Source: Clostridium thermosuccinogenes
GTDB taxonomy: Bacteria > Bacillota > Clostridia > Acetivibrionales > DSM-5807
Reading direction: 5' to 3'
Assembly: GCF_002896855.1 (NCBI RefSeq)
Contig: NZ_CP021850.1
Location: 1,637,665-1,701,664 of the forward strand
Length of the DNA: 64,000 bases
Positions 44,645 to 52,181 of the stretch are shown in pieces. Position numbers and translations under genes: made by a program. The notes beneath the pieces are model-generated. The model was not told where the DNA came from and ran no database searches. It saw nothing but the letters and a program-made list of their open reading frames with translations. Every line of letters begins with the position of its first letter. Within the stretch, counting starts at the first letter, position 1.

Positions 44645-44812
44645 GAGTATTCTGATATTGGATATGAGTTTGCAGATAGGCTTGATATATGAGCATTATG
44701 AGGAAGATATGAACTATGCCGGTTAGCATGACAATATGAGCGTTCTGACAAAGGATATGAGTTATTATAGTCCGGCATGACATTATGAGTGCTCTGACAA
44801 AGGCTATGAGCT
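44645..44812. repeat. Degenerate direct repeats upstream of murD
   Basis: Three imperfect copies of a 26-base unit of the form GAG-N2-TTCTGA-N4-GGATATGAG: 44645-44670, 44738-44763 and 44787-44812. The last two lie in adjacent ~50-base repeats that also share CCGG...CATGACA-TATGAG. ATATGAG recurs elsewhere in 44514-44880. No open frame or hairpin explains it. The remaining bases to murD (44813-44986) show only the TTG start with GGAGG. Confidence 0.6.
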
Positions 44813-44986
44813 TCTGAATAATGCAAAATTTGTAAAATTTTTAATGCAAATTTCATATATTATTAAGCTGAGTTATATGAATGCTAATTGGCAGTAGGAT
44901 GCCAAAATCAGGTGATATGATATTTTATAGGCTTTACATAAATAGCGGTGATTGCATGAAGTTTATCGATTTGGGAGGAAAGGACT

Positions 44987-46396
44987 TTGAATAATAAAAT
45001 AGAGGAATTCAAAAAATGGGTCAAAAATAAAAAAGTTGCAGTGCTGGGGATAGGTATAAGCAATACACCCCTCATAAAGTATCTTGCTTCCATGGGGGTG
45101 GATGTCACTGCTTTTGATAAGGCGGAAAAAGAAAAGCTGGAGCCCATACTGGCAAGCTTTGAAGGCCTTGACATCCGGTATTGCCTTGGGGAAAACTATC
45201 TGAAGCATCTGAACGGTTTTGACCTGATATTCAGGACTCCGGGAATGAGGTACGATCTTCCGGAGCTTGTCAAAGCAAAGGAAAACGGTGCGGAGATAAC
45301 TTCGGAAATGGAAGTGTTTTTTGATCTCTGTCCGGCAGAAATATTTGCTGTTACAGGCAGTGACGGAAAATCCACCACTACCACCCTTATTTACAACATG
45401 TTGAAAGAAGCTGGATACAACTGCTGGCTTGGCGGCAACATCGGAATTCCACTGCTCAGCAGCATAGAAGACATAAAAGAGACAGACAAGGTTGTGCTTG
45501 AGCTTAGCAGCTTTCAACTGCATACAATGAAAAAAAGCCCTCAGACTGCTGTTATAACCAATATTTCACCAAACCATCTGGACATACATAAATCCATGGA
45601 AGAATATGTGGAAGCAAAGAAGAATATTTTTATACACCAGCCGGAGGAAACCAAATGGGGTAAAACCAGGCTCATTATTAATTATGATAATGGCATAACA
45701 AGAGAATTTGCCGGCCAGGCAAAGGGTGAGGCGGTATATTTCAGCAGGCGCAGCCAGCTGGAAGAAGGAGCGGTTCTCGAAAACGGTATGCTGGTATATA
45801 AGGCCAAGGGAAAAACGGTTGATCTGGTAAAGGCGGATGAAATAATCATCCCCGGGGCCCATAATATTGAAAACTATCTGGCTGCCAGTGCTGCAGTAAT
45901 TAATCACGTCAAGCCTGAAGCCATATACAAAGTTGCGACTACTTTTAAAGGGGTAGAGCACAGGATTGAGCTGGTAAGAGAGCTTAACGGTGTCAAATTT
46001 TACAACAGCTCCATTGACAGCAGCCCTTCAAGGACGATAGCCTGCCTTAATACTTTTAAGCAAAAGGTCATACTGATTGCAGGAGGAAAAGACAAAGGGA
46101 TACCTTATGATGCCATAGGCGAGCCTATAATAGAAAAAGTAAAGTGCCTTGTGCTGATAGGAGCGACAGCTTCCAAGATAGAAAAATCTCTGGACGATGC
46201 CATCGAAAGAACAGGCAAAGGAAGAGATATTGAAAGAATACACTGCAGCACCTATGAGGAAGCGGTAAAAAGCGCTTATTCAAAAGCCCAAAAGGGAGAT
46301 ATTGTAGTTTTGTCTCCGGCCAGCACAAGTTTTGACATGTTCAAAAACTTTGAGGAAAGAGGCAGAAAGTTCAAAGAATTGGTAATGGGTCTGTAA
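44987..46396 (+). CDS. murD: UDP-N-acetylmuramoyl-L-alanine--D-glutamate ligase
   Basis: 469 residues, TTG start behind GGAGGAAAGG. It adds D-Glu to UDP-MurNAc-L-Ala in cell wall synthesis. N-terminal UDP-binding Rossmann part (V-L-G-I-G-I-S-N-T), central Mur ligase P-loop V-T-G-S-D-G-K-S-T-T-T, E-L-S-S-F-Q-L with the metal Glu, H-L-D-I-H, then the C-terminal domain with G-V-E-H-R-I-E and S-P-A-S-T-S-F-D-M. Length is standard. It stands alone rather than in a dcw cluster. Confidence 0.92.
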   Translation: MNNKIEEFKKWVKNKKVAVLGIGISNTPLIKYLASMGVDVTAFDKAEKEKLEPILASFEGLDIRYCLGENYLKHLNGFDLIFRTPGMRYDLPELVKAKENGAEITSEMEVFFDLCPAEIFAVTGSDGKSTTTTLIYNMLKEAGYNCWLGGNIGIPLLSSIEDIKETDKVVLELSSFQLHTMKKSPQTAVITNISPNHLDIHKSMEEYVEAKKNIFIHQPEETKWGKTRLIINYDNGITREFAGQAKGEAVYFSRRSQLEEGAVLENGMLVYKAKGKTVDLVKADEIIIPGAHNIENYLAASAAVINHVKPEAIYKVATTFKGVEHRIELVRELNGVKFYNSSIDSSPSRTIACLNTFKQKVILIAGGKDKGIPYDAIGEPIIEKVKCLVLIGATASKIEKSLDDAIERTGKGRDIERIHCSTYEEAVKSAYSKAQKGDIVVLSPASTSFDMFKNFEERGRKFKELVMGL

Positions 46397-46411
46397 TAGA
46401 AGGATAAAAGG

Positions 46412-46472
46412 AAAGCAAGAGGAAAGCCTGCTGAATATAATCCGGTGAGCAGTGCTGCCTTCTTGCTTTTTA
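46412..46472 (+). terminator. Terminator of murD
   Basis: AAAGCAAGA (46412-46420) pairs with TCTTGCTTT (46461-46469), with CTGCT/GAGCAG inside, then T-rich sequence. Confidence 0.65.
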
Positions 46473-46710
46473 TATGCTACGCTTCATATGTAGCCTTTCA
46501 CATACAGCTCTTCATGTGTGACTTAAGATATACGACTCTTTATATGTAGCTCATATATGGCTTTTTATGTGAGGGTCATCATATACAGCTTTTTATGTGA
46601 GGATCATCAAATACAGCCTTTGTTATGAAGCTTTACGATCAGCTTCTTTATATGCAGTTTTTATATGGGGTTTAAAAGCAGCATATCATATACAGCTTTT
46701 CATATATAAT
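46473..46710. repeat. Degenerate tandem repeats downstream of murD
   Basis: Two adjacent 28-base copies (46561-46588 and 46589-46616, two mismatches) of a unit starting CTTTTTATGTGAGG and ending ATACAG. Diverged copies with CTTTNTATGTG or CATATACAGC run from about 46473 to 46710. No open frame. The rest of the gap to 46855 is AT-rich and featureless. Confidence 0.7.
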
Positions 46711-46855
46711 CTTTAGTATTATTTTTTTTATGGATATCCCGTTCCATTTTTAATGTTATTTTTAAGTGCCTTAATTATGGCAAATCATTATCCCATTGCA
46801 TTATTTCATTTTTCATAAAAACTGTGGAATGCCTGGGTATGATCATACCAATAAT

Positions 46856-46885
46856 CAAAAAACGGTTAACTTGATGTTAACCGTT
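46856..46885 (-). terminator. Terminator of the Ile/Phe/Tyr tRNA unit
   Basis: On the minus strand AAACGGTTAAC pairs with GTTAACCGTTT and is followed by T, one base past the tRNA-Tyr CCA. Confidence 0.8.
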
Positions 46886-46970
46886 TGGTGGGGAGAGATG
46901 GATTCGAACCATCGAAGTCAGTGACAACAGATTTACAGTCTGCCCCCTTTGGCCACTCGGGAATCTCCCC
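46886..46970 (-). tRNA. tRNA-Tyr(GTA)
   Basis: Read on the minus strand: class II tRNA of 85 bases. Acceptor GGGGAGA pairs with TCTCCCC, anticodon loop CTGTAAA gives GTA, long variable arm, T loop TTCGAAT, CCA encoded at 46886-46888. Confidence 0.95.
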
Positions 46971-47049
46971 ATATATTAAATTATAATGAACAATGAATGA
47001 TAATTAAATACATTCAACTTTGCTTATCCTTCATCATCCATCGCTTTTG

Positions 47050-47125
47050 TGGTGCCCAGAGCCGGAATCGAACCAGCGACACAGGGATTTTCAGTCCCTT
47101 GCTCTACCGACTGAGCTATCTGGGC
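47050..47125 (-). tRNA. tRNA-Phe(GAA)
   Basis: Read on the minus strand. Acceptor GCCCAGA pairs with TCTGGGC, anticodon loop CTGAAAA gives GAA, T loop TTCGATT, CCA encoded at 47050-47052. Confidence 0.95.
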
Positions 47126-47128
47126 ATT

Positions 47129-47205
47129 TGGTGGGCCTTCAGGGACTCGAACCCCGGACCAACCGGTTATGAGCCGGTTGCTCTAACCAACTGAGCTAAA
47201 GGCCC
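47129..47205 (-). tRNA. tRNA with CAT anticodon, probably tRNA-Ile2
   Basis: Read on the minus strand. Acceptor GGGCCTT pairs with AAGGCCC, anticodon loop CTCATAA gives CAT, T loop TTCGAGT, CCA encoded. C4-G69 and C5-G68 are the pairs TilS uses in Escherichia coli to tell tRNA-Ile2 from elongator tRNA-Met, so lysidine-modified Ile(AUA) is likelier than Met. First gene of the unit. Confidence 0.85.
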
Positions 47206-47222
47206 GTCAAGCGACAAAAACT

Positions 47223-47251
47223 AGTATAATAAAAATATTCCCAAATGTCAA
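47223..47251 (-). promoter_or_regulatory. Near-consensus sigma-A promoter for the three-tRNA unit
   Basis: Minus strand: TTGACA (47251-47246), exactly 17 bases, TATACT (47228-47223), 18 bases before the first tRNA. The ISLre2 left end lies 33 bases upstream, so the insertion spared the promoter. Confidence 0.85.
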
Positions 47252-47497
47252 GAGAAAATTATGGATTTGATTGAGTCAATTTACTGTAGGGAATTGAAGA
47301 TAAGACGACTTCCTAAAATAAGTCCACTCCGGTCACGCCCTTGACAACAAGCATCTCCCATATGGTTTGTCAGCCAGGGCGGCACCCCTTGTAACAGGGG
47401 AATGTCTCTGGAGCTTTTGGCTGCCACTTTAGCCCATTATACCATATGGGTCCCTCTTATTGTAAAGGGTTCGCTTCGCCGTTCCCTTCGTTCATTG

Positions 47498-48266
47498 TTA
47501 CCCTACAAAGGCTCTTAGCGCTCTATAAAGCAGTGTTTTATGGCCTTTACTGATTATTGTTAGATTACTGTCCCAAACACCATCATATCTATTCCTATTT
47601 GTTCTCAATTCACGAATTAATTCATCTTGTAGCTGCTGTGCCTGCTCCCGTTGTTCTTTCTTCTTTTGAGCCATTACCAAGTCGTATACTTTTCCTCCGT
47701 TTTTCTTGAAAATTCTGAGTTGGGCCATCTTGTCCGCACCATTTTTTGACCAACCCATTGGCCTGCTGCTTAACCTATCGGATAGAATATGGCTTACATG
47801 CCCTTCAGCACTGCATCCTACAATTTCATAGTTATCTACCTTTATCTCTATTCCTGCCCAGTTATTCAATATATATCTTTTTGCATCGTTAACCGCTTTC
47901 CTCTTTGTCTCCGATTCTGTCTTTTCAAGAATTTTAGCAAATGCCTTCTTAAGCCCCGCCTTATCAGCTTCTTTCAAGGCATCATCTAATTCCTGTTCGA
48001 TATCTTCGTCTTCCAAGTGTGCCGTTGCTACTTTTACGTATTTGCTCAAATGATACTTATCCAATACAAACTTGCTTTTACCAATCCAGTTTAATCCCTG
48101 TTTTATCCAAGCTGCTCCATCTCCAGATATATATACAGTTTCAATCTTATCCACATCATAAGTATCATCTATGTATTGGGAAACCTCTAGCCACAGTTCT
48201 TCACTATCTCTGATTCCTCCAAAATAACGGGGATTCTTCAATACTTTTCTCTTCTTCGTGCTTTTT
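47498..48266 (-). pseudogene. ISLre2 transposase, C-terminal half
   Basis: Frame continues from the inner element boundary to a stop at 47498. It encodes K-V-L-K-N-P-R-Y-F-G-G, the Y-I-S-G-D-G-A-A-W-I motif, L-D-K-Y-H-L-S-K-Y and the G-C-S-A-E-G-H-V-S-H block, all typical of ISLre2 (UPF0236) transposases. The piece cannot be translated as such: it lacks the first half and a start. The first residue after the target duplication is in frame with the N-terminal piece at 51320-51981, so the gene was intact before the insertion. It encodes 256 codons with the stop. Confidence 0.9.
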
Positions 48267-48274
48267 TCATGGTC
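48267..48274. repeat. Target-site duplication, left copy (TCATGGTC)
   Basis: Identical to 51320-51327. It is the last 8 bases of ISLre2 sequence before the inner element's TGT end. Confidence 0.9.
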
Positions 48275-48441
48275 TGTTTCTGCCCCGGATAAATGTCCCG
48301 GAGTTGCTCAAGTTGCGTGACCGTTTGCACGTATGCTAATATCTTCCTGGAAGAAAAAAAGGAGGATATGATAAGAGCTTTGAATATATATGTTAAGTGT
48401 TCCAGCACCTAACCCTCAAAGCCCTTTAACACATTTGTAAT

Positions 48442-49008
48442 ATGATAATAGCATATCTGGGGCGGAATGTTAAGGAGTATCGCAGAAATTGTTTAAAATT
48501 TTTGGAAAGGCTGGAGTTGATATGCCCGAAATGCGGCGGGAAAACAACCTTTCATGACAGATATGCACGTCATGTGCATATGGGCGAGGAAATTGAATGG
48601 ATTAACATATTCCGTGTAATCTGTAGCAAGTGTGGGAAGACACATGCAATCATACCGGATTTCATCAGGCCGTATAAGCATTACTCGGCTTGTGATAGCG
48701 AGCTGGTCCTTCGGGACCAGGAGGACGGTATACCTCTTGAGGAGATTGAGACTGCCGCCAGCATATCCACATTAAGGCGGTGGGTAGAAGAATTCAGGCA
48801 ACGGGGGCGGCAAGCTGCAGGAGCATTAAGAGCTATACTGTACAGGTATTATGGCAAGTTTGTCAATGAGCTGGAGATGATAGAAACAAAGGTATTCCAC
48901 ATGATTGAGCGGCTGCTTGGGTTACTGCCGCAGATAGAAAGCAGCCATCTTGCCATAGGTGAAACGAATATGTGGCTAACAAATCATCTGGCAGGAGTAT
49001 TTGTATAG
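48442..49008 (+). CDS. DUF6431 zinc-finger protein of the inner transposon
   Basis: 188 residues. It has two CxxC pairs, C-P-K-C-G (about residue 29) and C-S-K-C-G (about 61), forming a probable zinc ribbon, then I-P-D-F-I-R-P-Y and a helix-turn-helix-like segment with S-I-S-T-L-R-R-W-V. The domain set matches DUF6431, which is found mainly in front of DDE/ExeA transposon genes. Its role is unknown; DNA binding, perhaps to element ends or target, is inference from the zinc ribbon plus HTH. No good ribosome site precedes ATG 48442, so a later start is possible. Confidence 0.75.
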   Translation: MIIAYLGRNVKEYRRNCLKFLERLELICPKCGGKTTFHDRYARHVHMGEEIEWINIFRVICSKCGKTHAIIPDFIRPYKHYSACDSELVLRDQEDGIPLEEIETAASISTLRRWVEEFRQRGRQAAGALRAILYRYYGKFVNELEMIETKVFHMIERLLGLLPQIESSHLAIGETNMWLTNHLAGVFV

Positions 49009-49086
49009 AAAATTCCCACATAGTTTGCGTAGCTGTCCGGAGTTCCCTTCTGATAGGCTTTAGGAAAAAGCACAGGAGGGATCGAA

Positions 49087-50421
49087 ATGATAAACAATGA
49101 AGTATTGGAAAAAGCATTAAAGAAACATGAGATCATATCGCCGCTATTGCAGCCGGATCTGGATGAGGCGGAAAAGCGGAGAATACGGCAGGAGATACTT
49201 GAGAGGGAAGGAATTTCGGAAAGGACACTTCGGAGGTATCTTGCAGCGTACCGGGAGAATGGTTACGAAGGGCTATTACCAAAGATACGAAAAGATACAG
49301 GGCAACAAAGAGCGATATCTCAGGAAATATTAGATCGGGCAATCGAAATAAAACAGGAACTGCCGGAGAGAAGTGTCAGGAGGATCATAAAGATCCTTGA
49401 AGGCGAAGGGATTGTCAAAAAAGGAAGTGTCTCCAGAAGCACCTTGTCCAGGCATCTTTTGAAGATGGGCTTTGGTGCAAAAGACTTCAGAAATGTTCGT
49501 ATAGAAGGAACGACAGCCCGCCGGTTCGTCAAAAACGGAAGGAACACATTGTGGCAGGCAGATATCAAATACGGTCCGTACATACCGACTGCCGACGGCG
49601 GTAAGAAACGGACATACATGGTGGCATTTATTGACGATGCGACGAGGCTGGTGTGTCATGCAGAATTTTACGACAATCAGAGGCTTCCGATATTGGAAGA
49701 CAGTTTTCGCAAGGCAATATTGAAATACGGCAAGCCGGAGGCAGTATACGTTGACAATGGCAAGGTATTTATCTCGAAATGGTTCAGAGTAGCATGTGCA
49801 AAGCTGGGAATCCGTCACATGAACACAAAGGCGTATTCTCCGGAGAGCAAAGGCAAGATTGAGAGGTTCAATGCCACAGTTGAAGAGTTTTTCCAGGAGA
49901 TATCGCTGGAGAAAGCAAAAAGCCTGGAGGAACTTAACCGCAAATTTCGGGTATGGCTGGATGAAGGGTACAACGGGAAGCCTCATAGCAGTTTAAAAGG
50001 GGTTTCTCCATCGCAGGCGTATGCAAGTGATCCAAAGAAGGTGCGGTTTGCAACTCCTGAAGAATGCCGGGACGCATTTTTATGGGAAGATACAAGGAAA
50101 GTTGACAACACAGGCTGTTTCAAGCTGCAAGGGATAGAATATGAAGCCGGAATCGAATACATAGGCAAAAAAGTGGATGTGCGGTATGATCCTTTTGATA
50201 TGAGCCTTCTGGAGATATGGTACAATGGTGAGCGCCGAAAGACAGCAACCCCGCTGAAGGTTGGGGAATACTGCTCAAAGGTTGAAAAAACACCAGCAAC
50301 GAAATCGGCGACTCATTCACGGCTATTAAAAATATATGAGAGCGAGAATGAAAAGAGGCAAAAACGGCAGACCGGAGCATTAACCTTCAGGAGCATGAAG
50401 GGCGGTGACAGAAATGTTTGA
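49087..50421 (+). CDS. Mu-like DDE transposase (rve core)
   Basis: 444 residues. N-terminal helix-turn-helix domains (1-140, with R-T-L-R-R-Y-L-A-A-Y-R and R-S-T-L-S-R-H-L) for end binding; an integrase core with the catalytic triad Asp in W-Q-A-D-I (about 159), Asp in Y-V-D-N-G-K (about 220) and Glu in K-G-K-I-E-R-F (about 256); a C-terminal beta-barrel domain as in MuA, and a basic tail. The transposase joins the ends to target DNA. It overlaps the ATPase gene by 17 bases. AGGAGG precedes the ATG. Confidence 0.93.
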   Translation: MINNEVLEKALKKHEIISPLLQPDLDEAEKRRIRQEILEREGISERTLRRYLAAYRENGYEGLLPKIRKDTGQQRAISQEILDRAIEIKQELPERSVRRIIKILEGEGIVKKGSVSRSTLSRHLLKMGFGAKDFRNVRIEGTTARRFVKNGRNTLWQADIKYGPYIPTADGGKKRTYMVAFIDDATRLVCHAEFYDNQRLPILEDSFRKAILKYGKPEAVYVDNGKVFISKWFRVACAKLGIRHMNTKAYSPESKGKIERFNATVEEFFQEISLEKAKSLEELNRKFRVWLDEGYNGKPHSSLKGVSPSQAYASDPKKVRFATPEECRDAFLWEDTRKVDNTGCFKLQGIEYEAGIEYIGKKVDVRYDPFDMSLLEIWYNGERRKTATPLKVGEYCSKVEKTPATKSATHSRLLKIYESENEKRQKRQTGALTFRSMKGGDRNV

Positions 50422-51217
50422 GCAGTACTACAACTTTCTGCACACGCCGTTCACCCGGGATATACCGGAGAAGCATTTGTATAGCAATCCGGAGCTGGAA
50501 GAGGTCTGCAGCAGGCTTGAGTATGCGGCCCGGAACCGGTTGTTTGCAGTGATAACGGGAGATGTTGGTACAGGAAAGACCACAGCCATAAGGAAGTTTG
50601 TTGGGGCGCTGGACAGCAACCGGTACAAGGTAATGTACATAAGCGATTCGGCGTTGACACCGAGGAATTTTTACTGGGAAGTATTGAACCAGCTGGGATG
50701 TGAAGCGAAATTCTACAGGAGCGATGCAAAACGACAACTAACGAGAGAGATCAGCAACCTGATTGAAATACAGAGACGTATTCCTATAATCATCACAGAT
50801 GAGGCACACCTACTTTCAAGGGAGATGCTGGAGGAAATCCGGTTTTTACTAAACTTCAGGATGGATTCGTATAACCCAATGAGTTTAATCCTGGTAGGCC
50901 AGAGTGAGTTGAAGGACATCCTGAAGAAGCAGATATATGAGGCAATATGCCAGCGAATAGATATCCGATATCATATGATGCCATATGATCGGCAAAGAAC
51001 CGGTGAATACATAAGAAAGCACCTGGAGTATGCAGGAGAAAGCCGGGAGATATTTACGGATATGGCGGTAGACGAGATATATGAATATTCTCATGGAGTA
51101 CCGCGAAAAATCAACCGGGCGTGTACAGCTTGCCTTTTACATGGGGCACAGGTACAGAAAAAAATCATAGACGATCATGTGGTAAGGCTTATTGTTGAGG
51201 AAGAATTGAACTGGTAG
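50405..51217 (+). CDS. ExeA/TniB-like AAA ATPase
   Basis: 270 residues. Walker A G-D-V-G-T-G-K-T-T (about residue 52-60), Walker B I-I-I-T-D-E-A-H-L-L (about 123-132), sensor and arginine regions in G-Q-S-E-L and R-K-I-N-R-A. The fold is that of ExeA/TniB/TnsC/IstB ATPases, which in transposons select target DNA and activate the transposase. The pairing with a DDE enzyme supports that role here rather than the secretion role of ExeA. Starts 17 bases inside the transposase gene. Confidence 0.92.
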   Translation: MTEMFEQYYNFLHTPFTRDIPEKHLYSNPELEEVCSRLEYAARNRLFAVITGDVGTGKTTAIRKFVGALDSNRYKVMYISDSALTPRNFYWEVLNQLGCEAKFYRSDAKRQLTREISNLIEIQRRIPIIITDEAHLLSREMLEEIRFLLNFRMDSYNPMSLILVGQSELKDILKKQIYEAICQRIDIRYHMMPYDRQRTGEYIRKHLEYAGESREIFTDMAVDEIYEYSHGVPRKINRACTACLLHGAQVQKKIIDDHVVRLIVEEELNW

Positions 51218-51224
51218 TTAATAT

Positions 51225-51254
51225 GCCCTGTCCGTATACATCTGCGGACAGGGC
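51225..51254. terminator. Hairpin after the ATPase gene
   Basis: GCCCTGTCCG pairs perfectly with CGGACAGGGC around a ten-base loop. No T tract, so termination is only possible, not certain. Confidence 0.4.
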
Positions 51255-51255
51255 T

Positions 51256-51302
51256 AATGAGCAAAACTAGCGGTCAAAAAGAATGAGCAGATTGCGGTCA
51301 AA
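51256..51302. repeat. Right-end direct repeats, probable transposase binding sites
   Basis: AATGAGCA-N7-CGGTCAAA (51256-51278) and AATGAGCA-N5-CGGTCAAA (51282-51302). Related inverted copies occur at the left end near 48292-48310 (CCGG-AGTTGCTCA) and 48318-48335 (TGACCGTTTGCA). Confidence 0.65.
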
Positions 51303-51319
51303 GAGGCCGAACAGCGACA

Positions 51320-51327
51320 TCATGGTC
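51320..51327. repeat. Target-site duplication, right copy (TCATGGTC)
   Basis: Identical to 48267-48274, immediately outside the ACA end of the inner element. Confidence 0.9.
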
Positions 51328-51981
51328 AATTCCCTCATGAACGTATACAAGCTTAGGCATTAGTGTGCTACTTGCTCCCCATTCATCTTCTGTCTTATGT
51401 CTCTTTTTCCCTTGCTGCGCTACATGGTCTTCATCAGCCTCAATATACAGAATCTTTGGTGTCTCATCCTTTCTCTTTTCCACCGATGGCTGAACAACTT
51501 CAAGTTCATGTACTTTATTCATTACAGCCTGTTTGCTTACCTCATCCATGTATGCAGCTTTTTCTCCACCTTTTCTATAACTGCTCTCCGCAGCCTCTTC
51601 CACAGCATTTATGACAACATCAGCACTTACTCGGTCATGAGGATTGATACCAACTATTCTATCCACAAGATATTGCCTTTTTCCGCCTTTCTTAGGCTTA
51701 AAATATGTTCGTTCATAACTGATGGGTCCAAAGCTTGTTAAAAGTCCTGTTCTATCCTTTCTTACAATTTCCCAGTTCTGCTTGCGAGAAGCCGATTCCC
51801 GCAGATAATCATCCATATCTTCAAGAACTTCTGTAACAATGTTTCTACCTAATTCAAGAAGTTCTTCATGCAATCCCAAAACAAGGTCAGCTAGGTCCGT
51901 AGGCTTTTCAACAAATTTTTTTACCTTTTCTTCAATCTTTTTTACACCAAAACCAATAAAATGTTGTATACTATTGTACAT
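51320..51981 (-). pseudogene. ISLre2 transposase, N-terminal half
   Basis: From ATG 51981 (AAAGGATG about 10 bases upstream) the frame encodes E-R-T-Y-F-K, I-V-G-I-N-P-H-D-R-V-S and Y-I-E-A-D-E-D-H-V-A-Q-Q, the conserved first half of ISLre2 transposases, up to P-K-L-V-Y-V-H-E-G-I-D-H. Beyond that it runs into the inner element and stops at 51298. Joined with the 47498-48266 piece it gives 476 residues without any frameshift. Confidence 0.9.
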
Positions 51982-52181
51982 AGAAGATGCATCCTTTCGT
52001 TGAGTATTTTGATTTGGCGACTTATATCTTAACAGGATGTCATCTTCTTTTCAATTTTTTGGATATTTATTCCAATTGATTCCCTACAGTAATTTTACTC
52101 GAGCTATGGATTTATTTTTTTTCTATATTTATTCAATTTCTGTTATAATCTAATAGTAGATTACATCAAAGAGGTGATTGT

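Larger units (their letters stand above)
48275..51319 (+). mobile_element. Three-gene DDE/AAA transposon (DUF6431, transposase, ATPase) inside ISLre2
   Basis: 3,045 bp, starting TGTTTCTGCC and ending GGCCGAACAGCGACA, so the termini are TGT...ACA. It is flanked by an 8-bp direct repeat. Removing the element and one repeat restores the ISLre2 reading frame exactly, which fixes both borders. Gene order: zinc-finger DUF6431 protein, Mu-like DDE transposase, ExeA/TniB-like ATPase, all on the plus strand. Both ends have several copies of a GACCG...TTGCTCA-type motif, as in Mu- and Tn7-related elements with multiple transposase sites. The left 167 bases before the first gene hold such copies. Confidence 0.88.
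47284..52089 (-). mobile_element. ISLre2 family element, split by a second transposon
   Basis: The two ends carry the inverted repeat CTGTAGGGAAT (left, 47284) and ATTCCCTACAG (right, to 52089), extended by TTA/TAA outside. Between them lie the C-terminal and N-terminal halves of one minus-strand transposase gene. Subtracting the inner element and one repeat copy leaves about 1,753 bp, a normal ISLre2 length. Between the left end and the gene's stop are long inverted arms (CCCATATGG at 47358, CCATATGGG near 47443). A target duplication was not recognised. The element is dead unless the inner one excises precisely. Confidence 0.85.

Noticed and set aside
44645-46710. CRISPR array around murD
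   Set aside because: Repeats are degenerate, spacing is irregular, there are no unique equal-length spacers, and no cas genes are near.
46997-47194. Open frame over tRNA-Phe and tRNA-Ile
   Set aside because: Antisense of tRNAs, the same kind of artefact.
50405-51217. ExeA secretion ATPase
   Set aside because: It is directly coupled to a DDE transposase inside a bounded element, so the transposition role fits better.
47284-52089. Target duplication of the ISLre2 element
   Set aside because: The flanks just outside CTGTAGGGAAT do not show a convincing direct repeat.
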